In this document: piece by piece, positions 18,820 to 27,444 of the stretch
Numbering within the stretch: the stretch's first letter is position 1
Layout: every line of letters starts with the position of its first letter
NCBI GenBank assembly: GCA_964386705.1
Contig: CAYLTY010000003.1
Location: 26,401 to 90,400 of the forward strand
Source: AM-0621 sp964386705
GTDB lineage: Bacteria > Planctomycetota > Planctomycetia > Planctomycetales > Planctomycetaceae
DNA: 64,000 nucleotides
Reading direction: 5' to 3'
Notes under the pieces: generated by a model
What the model was told of the DNA's origin: nothing
What the model saw: only the letters and a program-made list of their open reading frames with translations
Database searches by the model: none
Made by a program: the position numbers and the translations under genes

Positions 18820-19812
18820 CTACCACTGTAGCCATTGTCGCAGCTCCTCTGAGATTTTGGCATCTTGAGCGACCTTTGTAAGGACGCGCCCCAATCCGTC
18901 GGCGAAACGACCTGAGTCCTTTTCATGTTGGTAGAGCAATTCATCCAGCCCAACATTGTTGGTTTCCGGTGTTTCGACCACATATCCACTCTCGGTGTCC
19001 TCTTGATAGTGGAAAGTGCATCCCAGAACTGGCGCCCGCATCAAGTAAACGCTGGAAAACTCACGGTTGTTGCCTCCATGAGGCAAGGGGCTGTCGATGG
19101 TAAAGCTGTACTCTTGCCCCAATCGCCGCAACTGGCCCAAGCTCCACGCTAAGGGATTATTACCTATCGACTGGCGGAGTTCCGAGTTCGCCTCCCGGAG
19201 TGCAGTTTCAAGCGACGATCGATCCCCAGGTGTTTCATGACCACCAAACGCGTCGAGTTGTCCGGCAAAGAGCACATCGGAATGGCGATACTGAACGACT
19301 AATGTTCCAGGACTTTGGCTAAGCAGTAGAATCACAGTGCGATGCATGAGTCCGTTCCGATGGACCGTTGAGTAGAGTTCCGGCTCCAACTCCTGATTAT
19401 CCTGATCGACAACGCGAATCAGAGTGTCGCCAGCTCCGTTCGGAAACGTTGGCGAACGGGCCACTCCAGCTTGGAACAAAAACTGTGCGATCTCCCCGTG
19501 CCCCGAAGCCGAGGCCTGCGCGATCTGATGAATAAGCTCTTGATCGCTGAGAGCTGCGAGCCTGCCCAGAATGGAGGTGGCTCCGACTGGCCGAGTGAGT
19601 TCAGCCGCTGTTGTGCCCAATGTTGTGGCGAGGCGGTGAAGTATGGCGCGCTGGATCGATTCCGTCAGGTTCTTGCTATTAGACTTATCTCGAATCGTTC
19701 TTTCCGAGACGTCGCTAGCAATGGCCAATTCCTTCGCAGTGATGCATTTCATGGCCATGAAATAATTTAACGTCTTGGGATAAATTAATTCGGTTCCGTT
19801 TTTACTATCCAT
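18820..19812 (-). CDS. XRE-type HTH protein with a degenerate Nudix domain
   Basis: Protein of 330 residues. Residues about 17-75 form a lambda-repressor-like HTH (AKELAIASDVSERTIRDKSN). The C-terminal half is a Nudix fold (LFAGQLDAFGGHETPGDRS, then ALREANSELRQSIG). Compared with the canonical box (G-x5-E-x7-RE-U-x-EE-x-G), the first Glu is Asp, the spacing is one longer and one metal-binding Glu is Ser, so it may bind a nucleotide without hydrolysing it. Its tail (ADGLGRVLTKV) matches the tail of the neighbouring Nudix protein (ADGAGRLLKRL). It lies 83 bases downstream of that gene on the same strand. Inference: a nucleotide-responsive regulator, like NrtR in concept but with reversed domain order. 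ATG 19812 is preferred over an open extension to 19917. Confidence 0.7.
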   Translation of the reverse strand: MDSKNGTELIYPKTLNYFMAMKCITAKELAIASDVSERTIRDKSNSKNLTESIQRAILHRLATTLGTTAAELTRPVGATSILGRLAALSDQELIHQIAQASASGHGEIAQFLFQAGVARSPTFPNGAGDTLIRVVDQDNQELEPELYSTVHRNGLMHRTVILLLSQSPGTLVVQYRHSDVLFAGQLDAFGGHETPGDRSSLETALREANSELRQSIGNNPLAWSLGQLRRLGQEYSFTIDSPLPHGGNNREFSSVYLMRAPVLGCTFHYQEDTESGYVVETPETNNVGLDELLYQHEKDSGRFADGLGRVLTKVAQDAKISEELRQWLQW

Positions 19813-19895
19813 TCTTGAGCCTGTAAGAAAAGAAGCTCTGGGGAAAGAATCTAGAGATGAGAGCCCCGATGGGCGCTCATCTCCTTCACTGGGTG

Positions 19896-20555
19896 CTACG
19901 CGTTCGCCGCGATGCATTCCTTGAAACGCCGCGTCACTGGGTCGGTGGAGTCGAGTAGCCGCTTAAGCAGCCGTCCTGCCCCATCGGCATAGTTCTGTGG
20001 GCTCTTCGCATAGTCAGCTTTCAAGTCATCGAGTGTCAGGGCGCGCTGGTTGAGTTTCTCGTGCCGCCCGTGATCTCCCTCGTCCGCACACGACACCCGC
20101 ACATCCTCGGGTACAAACAAGCAATACCCGGTGCTAAGTTCCATGTTAAGTTCTGACTCTGCGTACAGTTCCCCGTAGTCGGTAAAACGAACGAGCGCCA
20201 AGTCATCTACTAGCAGAGGCTCCCCATCCTTGGTAAGCCGCGCTTCTTCAGATGCTTCTCTCAGAGCGGCGCAATCAATTACCTGCTGCAGCAAGTCGGG
20301 GTTATTGATAGCGCGCATGTCAGCGGTGACGTGCCCGCCCAGGATATCAAATGCGCCTGGATAAAGCCTCTTGGTATGGGGCCGCTGCATAAGGATGATC
20401 TTCATCATCGGACAGAGCATGAGCACGATCAGCACCGTGGTGTGTACTATCCTATGCGCATGCGCATACGGGTAACTAACCAGGCCCCCGGCATTAAGCC
20501 GGTTCTCCTTGTTCATCTCTACTGCAAATAGCAGTTCTTCGAGTAGTCGCTTCAT
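19896..20555 (-). CDS. Nudix hydrolase with expanded Nudix box
   Basis: Protein of 219 residues with an apparently active Nudix motif: DILGGHVTAD followed after an insertion of about 15 residues by CAALREASEEARL, which keeps the REx(x)EE core. The upstream beta-strand KIILMQRPHTKRLYPGAFD is typical of the fold. Likely a nucleoside-diphosphate-X hydrolase; the substrate is unknown. It is first in a two-gene operon with the HTH-Nudix protein, and the two share a C-terminal ADGxGRxL element. Base composition looks less GC-rich than in the flanking genes, which fits horizontal acquisition. The start ATG 20555 has only a weak GGAG about 11 bases upstream. Confidence 0.78.
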   Translation of the reverse strand: MKRLLEELLFAVEMNKENRLNAGGLVSYPYAHAHRIVHTTVLIVLMLCPMMKIILMQRPHTKRLYPGAFDILGGHVTADMRAINNPDLLQQVIDCAALREASEEARLTKDGEPLLVDDLALVRFTDYGELYAESELNMELSTGYCLFVPEDVRVSCADEGDHGRHEKLNQRALTLDDLKADYAKSPQNYADGAGRLLKRLLDSTDPVTRRFKECIAANA

Positions 20556-21049
20556 CTCTTTCGGTCTCCGCGATAGTAAAAAATGTGAGATTGTTCAACT
20601 GAGAACGCTGGCCAGCGTGTTTGAATTGTGCGATTGGTTGGGGCGTCCTTGAATAGCGGCAAGTGCAAAACGCGAACTTTCTAACGCAGCTCTTTTTCCT
20701 CATTTTTCCATTCAGGCGATCAACCCTTGTTCGGTGAACGTTCAGCATCGCTGTCTGAAGTCCGCCACCGTGTTCCGCCGGAGAGAGATACGAGGTGTTC
20801 GGCTCGATGGGTGAAGGGCAAGAACACGAGTTAGATTGGAGGCAGAAAGCGCCGCGCATCTTGTCGCTGCGACGCCGCTAGACCGCAGACAGTCAACCGG
20901 GCACGCCCGTGATTGCCGACGGTCTAAACCTTCTGTTGATGGCGGTCAGGTACAACGTGATGATTGTTCCGCTATTGGACACGTTCTACGGAGCTTGGTA
21001 GCCAGTCAGCTCTATTTTGAAGATATCATTTATGCTGGAGGCGATCAGA
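20556..21049. other. Divergent intergenic region upstream of the Nudix pair and the S51-like gene
   Basis: About 490 bases with no supported gene. AT-rich patches adjoin both start sites (20575-20600 and 21005-21035) and could hold promoters. An operator bound by the HTH-Nudix protein would be expected here, but no clear palindrome stands out. Confidence 0.45.
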
Positions 21050-23026
21050 ATGCCCCAACCTGGGATGGCGTTGCGATTTCGACCTAGTCCTGTGCGTCGA
21101 CGTTGGTTGTCAGTTGCGCGGATTCTGATCGTGATCGCGGCTGTGATTCTATCACCGCTCGCGACGAGGGCGGATGAAAATCCATTTGGGCTACCGGCGC
21201 CGGATGATCAAAGTCGGCTCGGATCGGTCATGTTGCATGGCGGTGGGCAAGGCCTGCAGAGCGAGGTCCGCCACGAATTCGTGCGGCTGGCTGGTGGTCG
21301 GGATGCTCGCCTCCTGCTGCTGCCTTCCGAGATGTGCCAATTTGGCAAGGATGAAAACGGCGAATCGCGGGACAAGAGTGAATCCGCTGACGAGTACGAA
21401 AGCCGTCTCAGCCACTTCGCAACTTACGGCCGGTGGGTGGCGCTGCGCGAAGATCGCCAAGTCGCGGACTTTCAGTTTCTGTATCGCGATCCCAAGAACG
21501 ATCCCAACGACGCACGGTTCTTTGCGTTGCTCGAAAAGGCGACCGGCATCTGGATGCCAGCGCTCGATCAGGGAACGTTGCCGAACCTCTTCAAGAAAGA
21601 ACCTGCCAAGCAGGAGCTGTTTCAACGAGCTTTGCGGGAGATTGTGGCTCGCGGCGGCGTGGTGGGAGGACTTGGCGGCGGCATGGCAAGTCTGCCGGAA
21701 ACGATCATCGCCGGTGATGCCTCGAAGGATGAGGATGCTGACGGCTGGGTGCGTGCGGAACTGGACTTCGGATTGGGGCTGCTCAGCGGAGTGATCGTCG
21801 ATCAGACATTCAGTTCATGGAAGGGGCGCCTGGAGCGATTGACCGACTTGCTGCGCAACGGGCCGCGACTCGATCGTCTGCAGCGCAAACCGGGTATTGA
21901 ACGCCGCACGATTGGCCTGGGCGTCGAGGCACATACAGTTCTTATATTATCTGGTAATACCATCCGGGCGTTCGGCGAAGGACGCGGCCATATCTTTCTC
22001 AAGAGCAACGGCGATCGCACAATTACCTGGCGAACGCTCGAAGCCGGCGACGCGCCACTCGTCGTGCGAACGCAATCGGCGAGACTGCGGCGATTGGAAC
22101 ATGCTCAGGCCGATCCGGCGGGAGTCATCTTCAATCCGTTGGGTATTCCCGCTGCTCTCGACCCGTCTCGTCCGGGAACCGTCGTTCTGCACGGTGGCGG
22201 CGACACGGATGAAATCGTGGACACACTTCCGAAGCTCGCCGGTACGCCGAAGCCGAGGCTGGTGCATTGCCCGGCCGCGCGGCAAAGCTGCCGACCTCGC
22301 GACGGAGTGAGCACTCAGCAATTGGCTCAGCATCTGGAAGACACCTTCTTCGAGTGGCGACAGTTACAAACCCAGGGGCGGCTGAAGTCACTCTCGTTCG
22401 CCACTACGAATGATCCCGCCGATGCCAGCCGCGAGGAATTCGTTCGCGACCTGAAGCAAGCGGACGCTCTGTGGTTCTGCGGCGGCAATCAGCGACCGCT
22501 GGCTTATCTCTTCGTCGATCACCTGCGACCGACGCTGTTTCAACGTGAGGCTCTCCATATCGTTCGCCGAGGAGGCGTGATCGGCGGCTCATCCGCAGGC
22601 CTGGCGATCATGGCTGATGTCATGATCGAGGGAGATGATTCTGAAGACGGCGGACCAGCCGCAGCCAACTTGTCGCGAGGGCTCGGCGTCCTGAAACATT
22701 GCCTCGCCGAGCAACACTTCGACGCCCGCAGCGGTCGCATTGAACGCCTCACCGGCCTGCTGCGCGACCATAAGCGACTGGCCAACTTCGCTCCGACGTG
22801 CGAACCCAAGAAGATGATCGGCCTCGCGGTCGAAGAAGACACCGCCCTGATCGCTCAAGCCAACCGCCTGCGAGTCTCCGGCAAGAAGCTGGCGCACATC
22901 TTCCTGCAAGCCTCCGACCCGCGAGTCGTCACCTGGCACGCCCTCCAATCCGGCGACGCCGCCATCCTGCAACCCTCAGACAACGGCTACGTCCTGGAAC
23001 TCGAAGACTGGGTAGTTCACGAGTAG
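21050..23026 (+). CDS. Secreted tandem cyanophycinase-like (peptidase S51) protein, first half catalytically dead
   Basis: Exported protein of 658 residues with a signal peptide (ILIVIAAVILSPLATRAD) and two copies of a cyanophycinase/S51-like domain. Copy 1 spans about 50-340 and copy 2 about 370-650. The nucleophile elbow of copy 2 is intact (VIGGSSAGLAIMAD, GxSxG), but the matching site in copy 1 reads VVGGLGGGMASLPE, with the Ser replaced by Gly. Both copies keep the flanking structural motifs (VMLHGGG/VVLHGGG; ERLTDLLRN/ERLTGLLRD; HIFLKSN/HIFLQAS). Family knowledge suggests cleavage of beta-aspartyl or related peptides; the actual substrate is unknown. ATG 21050 has GGAGG 8 bases upstream. 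Confidence 0.8.
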   Translation: MPQPGMALRFRPSPVRRRWLSVARILIVIAAVILSPLATRADENPFGLPAPDDQSRLGSVMLHGGGQGLQSEVRHEFVRLAGGRDARLLLLPSEMCQFGKDENGESRDKSESADEYESRLSHFATYGRWVALREDRQVADFQFLYRDPKNDPNDARFFALLEKATGIWMPALDQGTLPNLFKKEPAKQELFQRALREIVARGGVVGGLGGGMASLPETIIAGDASKDEDADGWVRAELDFGLGLLSGVIVDQTFSSWKGRLERLTDLLRNGPRLDRLQRKPGIERRTIGLGVEAHTVLILSGNTIRAFGEGRGHIFLKSNGDRTITWRTLEAGDAPLVVRTQSARLRRLEHAQADPAGVIFNPLGIPAALDPSRPGTVVLHGGGDTDEIVDTLPKLAGTPKPRLVHCPAARQSCRPRDGVSTQQLAQHLEDTFFEWRQLQTQGRLKSLSFATTNDPADASREEFVRDLKQADALWFCGGNQRPLAYLFVDHLRPTLFQREALHIVRRGGVIGGSSAGLAIMADVMIEGDDSEDGGPAAANLSRGLGVLKHCLAEQHFDARSGRIERLTGLLRDHKRLANFAPTCEPKKMIGLAVEEDTALIAQANRLRVSGKKLAHIFLQASDPRVVTWHALQSGDAAILQPSDNGYVLELEDWVVHE

Positions 23027-23573
23027 TCTCAACTCGCCCGCGAGTTCGGTGATTTCTGGCCTTGGAGTGCTCCGGTTCGACGGAGCTTTCCATTCTTTGC
23101 GGCGCAGCGGTAACAGATGCCAAAGCGGCCCATGCCGTCATGAATCAGTGTCCGAAAAGGCTCTCATCCCAACTTGGTTGAACACTGGAGTTGCTCTCTT
23201 CAACCATCTTGATTCTCGCAAACATATGCAGGGCTAGATCGAGCCTCAGCACTTCAAGTTGGTCGCTCTAAATCAGAGTGTGGGAACGAAAAATATTCGC
23301 GAGATTTCCCACGCAACTAGGCGAGATCTACGATCTTTTAACGGTGGAATCCGTTTGCTGGGAGCACCGACTTCGCCTCTTCATGACCCTCGATTTCGAT
23401 GCCGTAATGGCGTGCCATTCTTCATCCACATGCCCAAGAATCTCAAAGATTTCCCTCGTTGATCACGGGGGCTTCGAGCGAAACCCAAGGCGTTGAGAGT
23501 TTCTGCTTCATCGTCTGCATGAAGTGAGTATCCCGACTCGATGTTACTCCAACCATCTCCAACCGAGGCAAGC
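23027..23573. other. Intergenic region upstream of the HNH nuclease gene
   Basis: About 550 bases without a supported gene. It contains an imperfect hairpin at 23280-23312 (arms GTGGGAA/TTCCCAC around an AT-rich centre) of unknown meaning. Short open frames here lack domain signatures. Confidence 0.4.
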
Positions 23574-24485
23574 ATGGACCGATACTTCTTCTACAACACC
23601 AACATCCCGAGAGATCTCAGAAACGTTGATTTCTTGCTCAGAGAACGTTGCGCCATCACAAGTGGCGGTGCGAACTACGGCGAACAGCTTGCAAGTCTTG
23701 AAGTCGGCGACACCTTGTTGATGTACGAGAATGAGACTGGCTTTATTGGAGTCGGCACAGTTGTTGAAACTTGGGATGGCAACCAAGCCTCGCCCACGCC
23801 GTACTACCCAAATCGCGCCCCCGGCTTAGATGAGTATCGAATCACCGTGGATTGGGATCGCGAACTGACTTTGCAGCTGATGGACAACCCAATTAGCCTT
23901 GATGAACTACGGCAAGAATTTAAATCACCGAAATATACGCCGCGTGGAGTGCATTCCGCCGTACTCAAGATTGACAAACACAACGCGGCAGCGGCTCGGT
24001 TGGTCAAAGAACTTCGGACGCATCGCAGATCAGCGCCAACGAGCGAAATAGGAAGAGATATCCAGGAGACGACTAGTCGAAGTGACATCGGAGCGACGAC
24101 GAAAGCGACTCAAATTGAGTCTCGAATTGGTCAGGGCAAGTTTCGAGATGATGTGCTCAAACGATGGCAGGGTCGTTGTGCTGTAACGGGGTCAACGACT
24201 CGTGGTGCCATTCGAGCGTCGCACATCAAACCGTGGAGCAAATCGACCGACGAAGAGCGACTGGACCCCCACAACGGCATTCCGCTCATTGCCACGCTGG
24301 ATGCCCTCTTCGATGCGGGGCAGATCTCGTTTGACGCGACGGGCATGATGTTGGTTGCAGATACGCTGAGTGACGAAGAGCGACACATCCTCGGCGTCTC
24401 GAGGCCGTGTCGCATTAAGCCAGTATCCGCAGAGACCGCAATGTATCTTCAGTTGCATCGAACGACTCATGGATTTGCGAAATGA
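23574..24485 (+). CDS. PUA/EVE-like N-terminal domain fused to an HNH_2 endonuclease
   Basis: Protein of 303 residues, likely a modification-dependent DNA endonuclease. The first about 130 residues look like a PUA-superfamily/EVE domain (MDRYFFYNTNIPRDLRNVDF; VGDTLLMYENETGFIGVGTV), a fold that reads modified bases in other nucleases. Residues about 185-265 form an HNH_2 domain: ESRIGQGKFRDDVLKRWQGR, CAVTGSTTRGAIRASHIKPW, ERLDPHNGIPLIATLDALFD, with the conserved His, Asn and downstream Asp. EVE-HNH and SRA-HNH fusions are known type IV restriction enzymes; assigning this one is inference. It has no methyltransferase partner, which fits a stand-alone type IV enzyme. ATG 23574 has GAGG 6 bases upstream. 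Confidence 0.75.
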   Translation: MDRYFFYNTNIPRDLRNVDFLLRERCAITSGGANYGEQLASLEVGDTLLMYENETGFIGVGTVVETWDGNQASPTPYYPNRAPGLDEYRITVDWDRELTLQLMDNPISLDELRQEFKSPKYTPRGVHSAVLKIDKHNAAAARLVKELRTHRRSAPTSEIGRDIQETTSRSDIGATTKATQIESRIGQGKFRDDVLKRWQGRCAVTGSTTRGAIRASHIKPWSKSTDEERLDPHNGIPLIATLDALFDAGQISFDATGMMLVADTLSDEERHILGVSRPCRIKPVSAETAMYLQLHRTTHGFAK

Positions 24486-24578
24486 GCGAGGACTGTCTGG
24501 GTCATCCATGTAGCAAGTTACTCGGTTGATGCTCTCAAGATTGAAGCATCAGAAAGGCAACCTCATCCCAGTTGCAGA

Positions 24579-25088
24579 TCAACGCTGATCGAACACAGAA
24601 CTGGCTCGGACGAAAACGACTCGGTCGATAACCGTGGAAGGCAGAGTTGGGATGCCGGACTCAGGCGATGATCCTGTGCCGGCGTTTCCAATCGGCGCGC
24701 CATCCAGATCAAACCACGTTTCCCGATAGCAGCGAGACTGAAAGCGTTTGGCTGACGAGTCATATTCTACAGCAGCTCCCAATCGCCCATGAAAGGGTGC
24801 GAGAACCTTAATCTCGTGCGTGGCTGGATCGCGGCGGGCGTAGACGTAGCCGACGACGCGATCTCTCAGTCGTACCCAGGCGTCATGACGCGGCGCAGCG
24901 ATACCGAAGACTACAGGATCGCCATCCTCGGGAACCTGTGACACGGGTCCCACGGCCAGCCATTCCGAAACAGAATCGGGCCGTTCGGTGAGGGGCGAAG
25001 CCACGAACGCCAGCCCCACCGAGCCTACGAACAGGAATGGCACGATCAGCAGCACAACGGTCACGATCTGCGTGGCGGCTCTGTTCAT
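24579..25088 (-). CDS. Rieske-like membrane-anchored protein lacking most Fe-S ligands
   Basis: Protein of 169 residues with one N-terminal transmembrane helix (VTVVLLIVPFLFVGSVGLAF). The rest follows the order of a QcrA-type Rieske protein: FVASPL after the helix, a WLAVGPVSQVPE strand, then a segment that aligns with the cluster-binding loops. Where Rieske proteins have CPHLGC, this one reads HGRLGA, and where they have CPCH it reads SRCY; the following FDLDG is kept. With one Cys left, a [2Fe-2S] cluster cannot form in the usual way. Inference: a structural or regulatory relic of a cytochrome bc-type subunit. No cytochrome b or c1 gene adjoins it. It is divergent from the endonuclease/phosphatase-family gene. 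Confidence 0.6.
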   Translation of the reverse strand: MNRAATQIVTVVLLIVPFLFVGSVGLAFVASPLTERPDSVSEWLAVGPVSQVPEDGDPVVFGIAAPRHDAWVRLRDRVVGYVYARRDPATHEIKVLAPFHGRLGAAVEYDSSAKRFQSRCYRETWFDLDGAPIGNAGTGSSPESGIPTLPSTVIDRVVFVRASSVFDQR

Positions 25089-25255
25089 GATGCGTACTAC
25101 TCAGAGCAAAGAGAGTTGCAACGGCCAGGCTTTATCTGACACGACACTGTGTCAATCTCATTTTTGCGAAGTCTTCATGTCAGATTCCGCTTGTGATTGG
25201 GTTAACAGAGCCAGAGTTCCGCGAACTTCTCAACCTTTCACTTCCGGGGTGTGAC

Positions 25256-26287
25256 ATGCGAAGACTTGTTTCGTCACTTGCAGTTCTGTTGGCGCTGGTT
25301 GCCAGCGCCCAGGCAGAAGTCATCAATGTTCTGTCATGGAATGTCGAAAGCGGCCAGGCCGAGCCCGAGGTCATTGCAGATCAGATCGGCGCGTTTGAGG
25401 GCTATGAGTTACTGGGATTCTCTGAAGTCGATCCAGACGATGCCGCCGGCTACGCATCTGCCTGCACCGAAGGAGAATCAGCCAACTTTGAGTTCCTGCT
25501 CGGCACCACGGGGAGCAACGACAGGTTGATGCTCGTCTGGAATTCCGACCGCTTCGAAGCGCTTCAGGAGCTTGAGTTGATGCATCTGCGAGCGCAAACC
25601 GGACGTGCGCCGCTGGCCGTGAAGCTGCGTGAAAGGAATACGACGAACACGTTCTGGTTCATGGTCAATCACCTGCATCGCGGCAGTGAAATCAAACGCA
25701 ACCAGCAGGCAGCCGGATTGCGTCAGTGGTTCATAGACCAGTCAATCCCCGTCGTCGCCTGTGGGGACTACAACATGGACGTTGTGCCCTCGACTGGACT
25801 GGGGAACGAAGCCTTTGACATCATTCGACAAGGCGACCACGTTCGCTGGGTGGAGCCACAGCCCCGGATACCAACGCAATCATCGGCTCATCAAAGCATT
25901 CTGGACTTCTTCTTCGTGAATGATGACGCCATCAGTTGGCAGATCAGTTCGAGAATCATCCGTATCCCGAGCGAGTTCGAGCCCGTGAACGAGAAGAGCG
26001 ACCATCGTCCCATCGATGCGACGATCAACATCCCCACGGTCACTCCGAGTCCGTTCACGCGAGGGCGCGGATTCGGCCCGCTGGCAGCGAACTCCACCGA
26101 GCGGCCAATTCGAGGAACGGCAGAGCGAAGCGGACACGAACGCGGTAACGGTATGAACACTCGCGAGCTTGAAATACGGCCTCGATCTTCTGACAACCGC
26201 AGCACTGACGAGGCGTTACTCGACGAGATCAAGCGCCTGCGCGAGCAGCTCGAACGATTGGAACAGAAAATTCGAGAGCGCCGTTAA
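25256..26287 (+). CDS. Secreted endonuclease/exonuclease/phosphatase-family protein
   Basis: Exported protein of 343 residues with a signal peptide (MRRLVSSLAVLLALVASAQA). Family motifs: INVLSWNVESG (Asn), GFSEVD (Glu), MVNHLHRG, ACGDYNMDVV (Asp/Asn), and the C-terminal EKSDHRPIDATI (Asp-His). The fold serves DNases, phosphodiesterases and sphingomyelinases, so the substrate is open. The last 80 residues are Arg/Glu-rich and end in a predicted coiled coil (LLDEIKRLREQLERLEQKIR), an unusual tail that may mediate oligomerisation. ATG 25256 begins the signal peptide and has a G-rich site upstream. Confidence 0.82.
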   Translation: MRRLVSSLAVLLALVASAQAEVINVLSWNVESGQAEPEVIADQIGAFEGYELLGFSEVDPDDAAGYASACTEGESANFEFLLGTTGSNDRLMLVWNSDRFEALQELELMHLRAQTGRAPLAVKLRERNTTNTFWFMVNHLHRGSEIKRNQQAAGLRQWFIDQSIPVVACGDYNMDVVPSTGLGNEAFDIIRQGDHVRWVEPQPRIPTQSSAHQSILDFFFVNDDAISWQISSRIIRIPSEFEPVNEKSDHRPIDATINIPTVTPSPFTRGRGFGPLAANSTERPIRGTAERSGHERGNGMNTRELEIRPRSSDNRSTDEALLDEIKRLREQLERLEQKIRERR

Positions 26288-26408
26288 GCGTCGGGCCAAA
26301 ACCAGCAGCAGCAAGCCGCGCGTCTATCGCGAGCTTGCTGTTGTCTGAGCAATCCCTTCCGCGCGGCCGGCGGCATGACGCTCGGAGTCGTTGAGCACGA
26401 CTCGCTGA

Positions 26409-26825
26409 TTAACCAATGGCAATTGCTGACGCGGTGGGCGCGAGCAACTCCCAAACTGACGCCAATGTGACTCCCGTTCCCGTAGTCAGTAACCCAGCGG
26501 CGAACCAAGCATCTCGGCCGCGGCTGAACTCGGCGGAAGCAGGATCGCTGGGCGGGAAGTAGCCTCGAACTTGAGCTCCAACCACCCGCACTGGTCGCAC
26601 GGTGCCGCATTGGCCGCGGATCACCCATTCATGGTCGCCTGTTGTGAACGACACGCGCGGGTAGTAGTAGGTCGTTGCCTCACTTTGTTCGCAGTCGTGG
26701 CCGATGACTGTTCCTTGTGCAGAGCCGCTGGCCGCGATCGCGAACCGCAGCGTCGGGATCAGCAGCACCGCGCCGAAAGTTGCGGCCAGCAGTCCGAACA
26801 CAGCTGCGATCAGCCAGACGAGCAT
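26409..26825 (-). CDS. DUF3592-like small membrane protein
   Basis: Protein of 138 residues with an N-terminal and a C-terminal hydrophobic helix flanking a soluble loop (ASGSAQGTVIGHDCEQ, YYYPRVSFTTGDHEW, VRGYFPPSDPASAEF), the pattern of DUF3592 proteins. Its function is unknown. ATG 26825 has GGGGAG 5 bases upstream. It probably follows a small gene ending 17 bases upstream (26843) on the same strand, and it converges with the endonuclease/phosphatase-family gene. Confidence 0.72.
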   Translation of the reverse strand: MLVWLIAAVFGLLAATFGAVLLIPTLRFAIAASGSAQGTVIGHDCEQSEATTYYYPRVSFTTGDHEWVIRGQCGTVRPVRVVGAQVRGYFPPSDPASAEFSRGRDAWFAAGLLTTGTGVTLASVWELLAPTASAIAIG

Positions 26826-26842
26826 GATGCTCCCCTTGCCGC

Positions 26843-27094
26843 TTATCCGCGGAGGTCACTCTCCAGCGCGAACCGCCAATAGCCACCCCTGGCCAGGCCA
26901 CGGCTGGAGACAATGGTGTGAGTCGCGCCTTCATCCGGCAGCGTTTCGTGCGGCTCCAGGATCATCGCATATCGCTCGCTGGGTCGCTGAGCGTCTTCGC
27001 AAATCGCCACTGAGGCTCGGGTGAAGCGATACGTCTTACGAACAAGAACGCTCCTGGTTCTGTCCGACAGTTCGTTTCTGATCGGCAGCGTCAT
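26843..27094 (-). CDS. Small hypothetical protein
   Basis: Frame of 83 codons starting MTLPIRNELSDRTRSV with no recognised domain. It is compact, has mixed charged and hydrophobic composition, and ends 17 bases before the DUF3592 gene on the same strand, which suggests an operon. No clear ribosome-binding site precedes the ATG, so the start, and even the gene, is uncertain. An in-frame start at 27142 is also possible. Confidence 0.38.
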   Translation of the reverse strand: MTLPIRNELSDRTRSVLVRKTYRFTRASVAICEDAQRPSERYAMILEPHETLPDEGATHTIVSSRGLARGGYWRFALESDLRG

Positions 27095-27444
27095 ATCACA
27101 CCGTTTTCGACTCGCGGGAAGTTCGTCACGGCTTCGTGCCACCTCAGAACGCGCCGCAAGTCGCGCGTCCCCCGGTCGGATGATCCTTCTCAGAAACCTG
27201 CGCCGCGTAGGGTAACGCCCGCCCTCCGCAGTCCGTCAACCGTCAATGTTAAGAACGGCAATTTCGTCGAGCAGATCACGGAGGCCGCCGCTGCGACTGG
27301 CCTCGTTCGAACAGGTGTCAAGAGAACTGGCTTCCTGTACGGTGCCATGCGAGCGTGATCCGCGCGGCCGCTTCCATACTGGAATCCCGGTCATTCTTAA
27401 CGGTGTCCGCGGCTGCTGCCGTCTTGAATCAGGGAGTCTTCACG
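27095..27444. other. Intergenic region upstream of the DUF1559 fusion gene
   Basis: About 350 bases between divergent genes with no supported coding sequence, structure or clear promoter boxes. Confidence 0.4.

Noticed and set aside
20453..20468. Perfect 16-bp palindrome TATGCGCATGCGCATA
   Set aside because: It lies inside the Nudix coding region and encodes a YAHAH stretch, so it is probably a codon coincidence rather than an operator, though binding was not tested.
18820..27094. Whole stretch as an integrated mobile element or prophage
   Set aside because: Gene content and composition look accessory, but there is no integrase, transposase, attachment-site duplication or phage structural gene.
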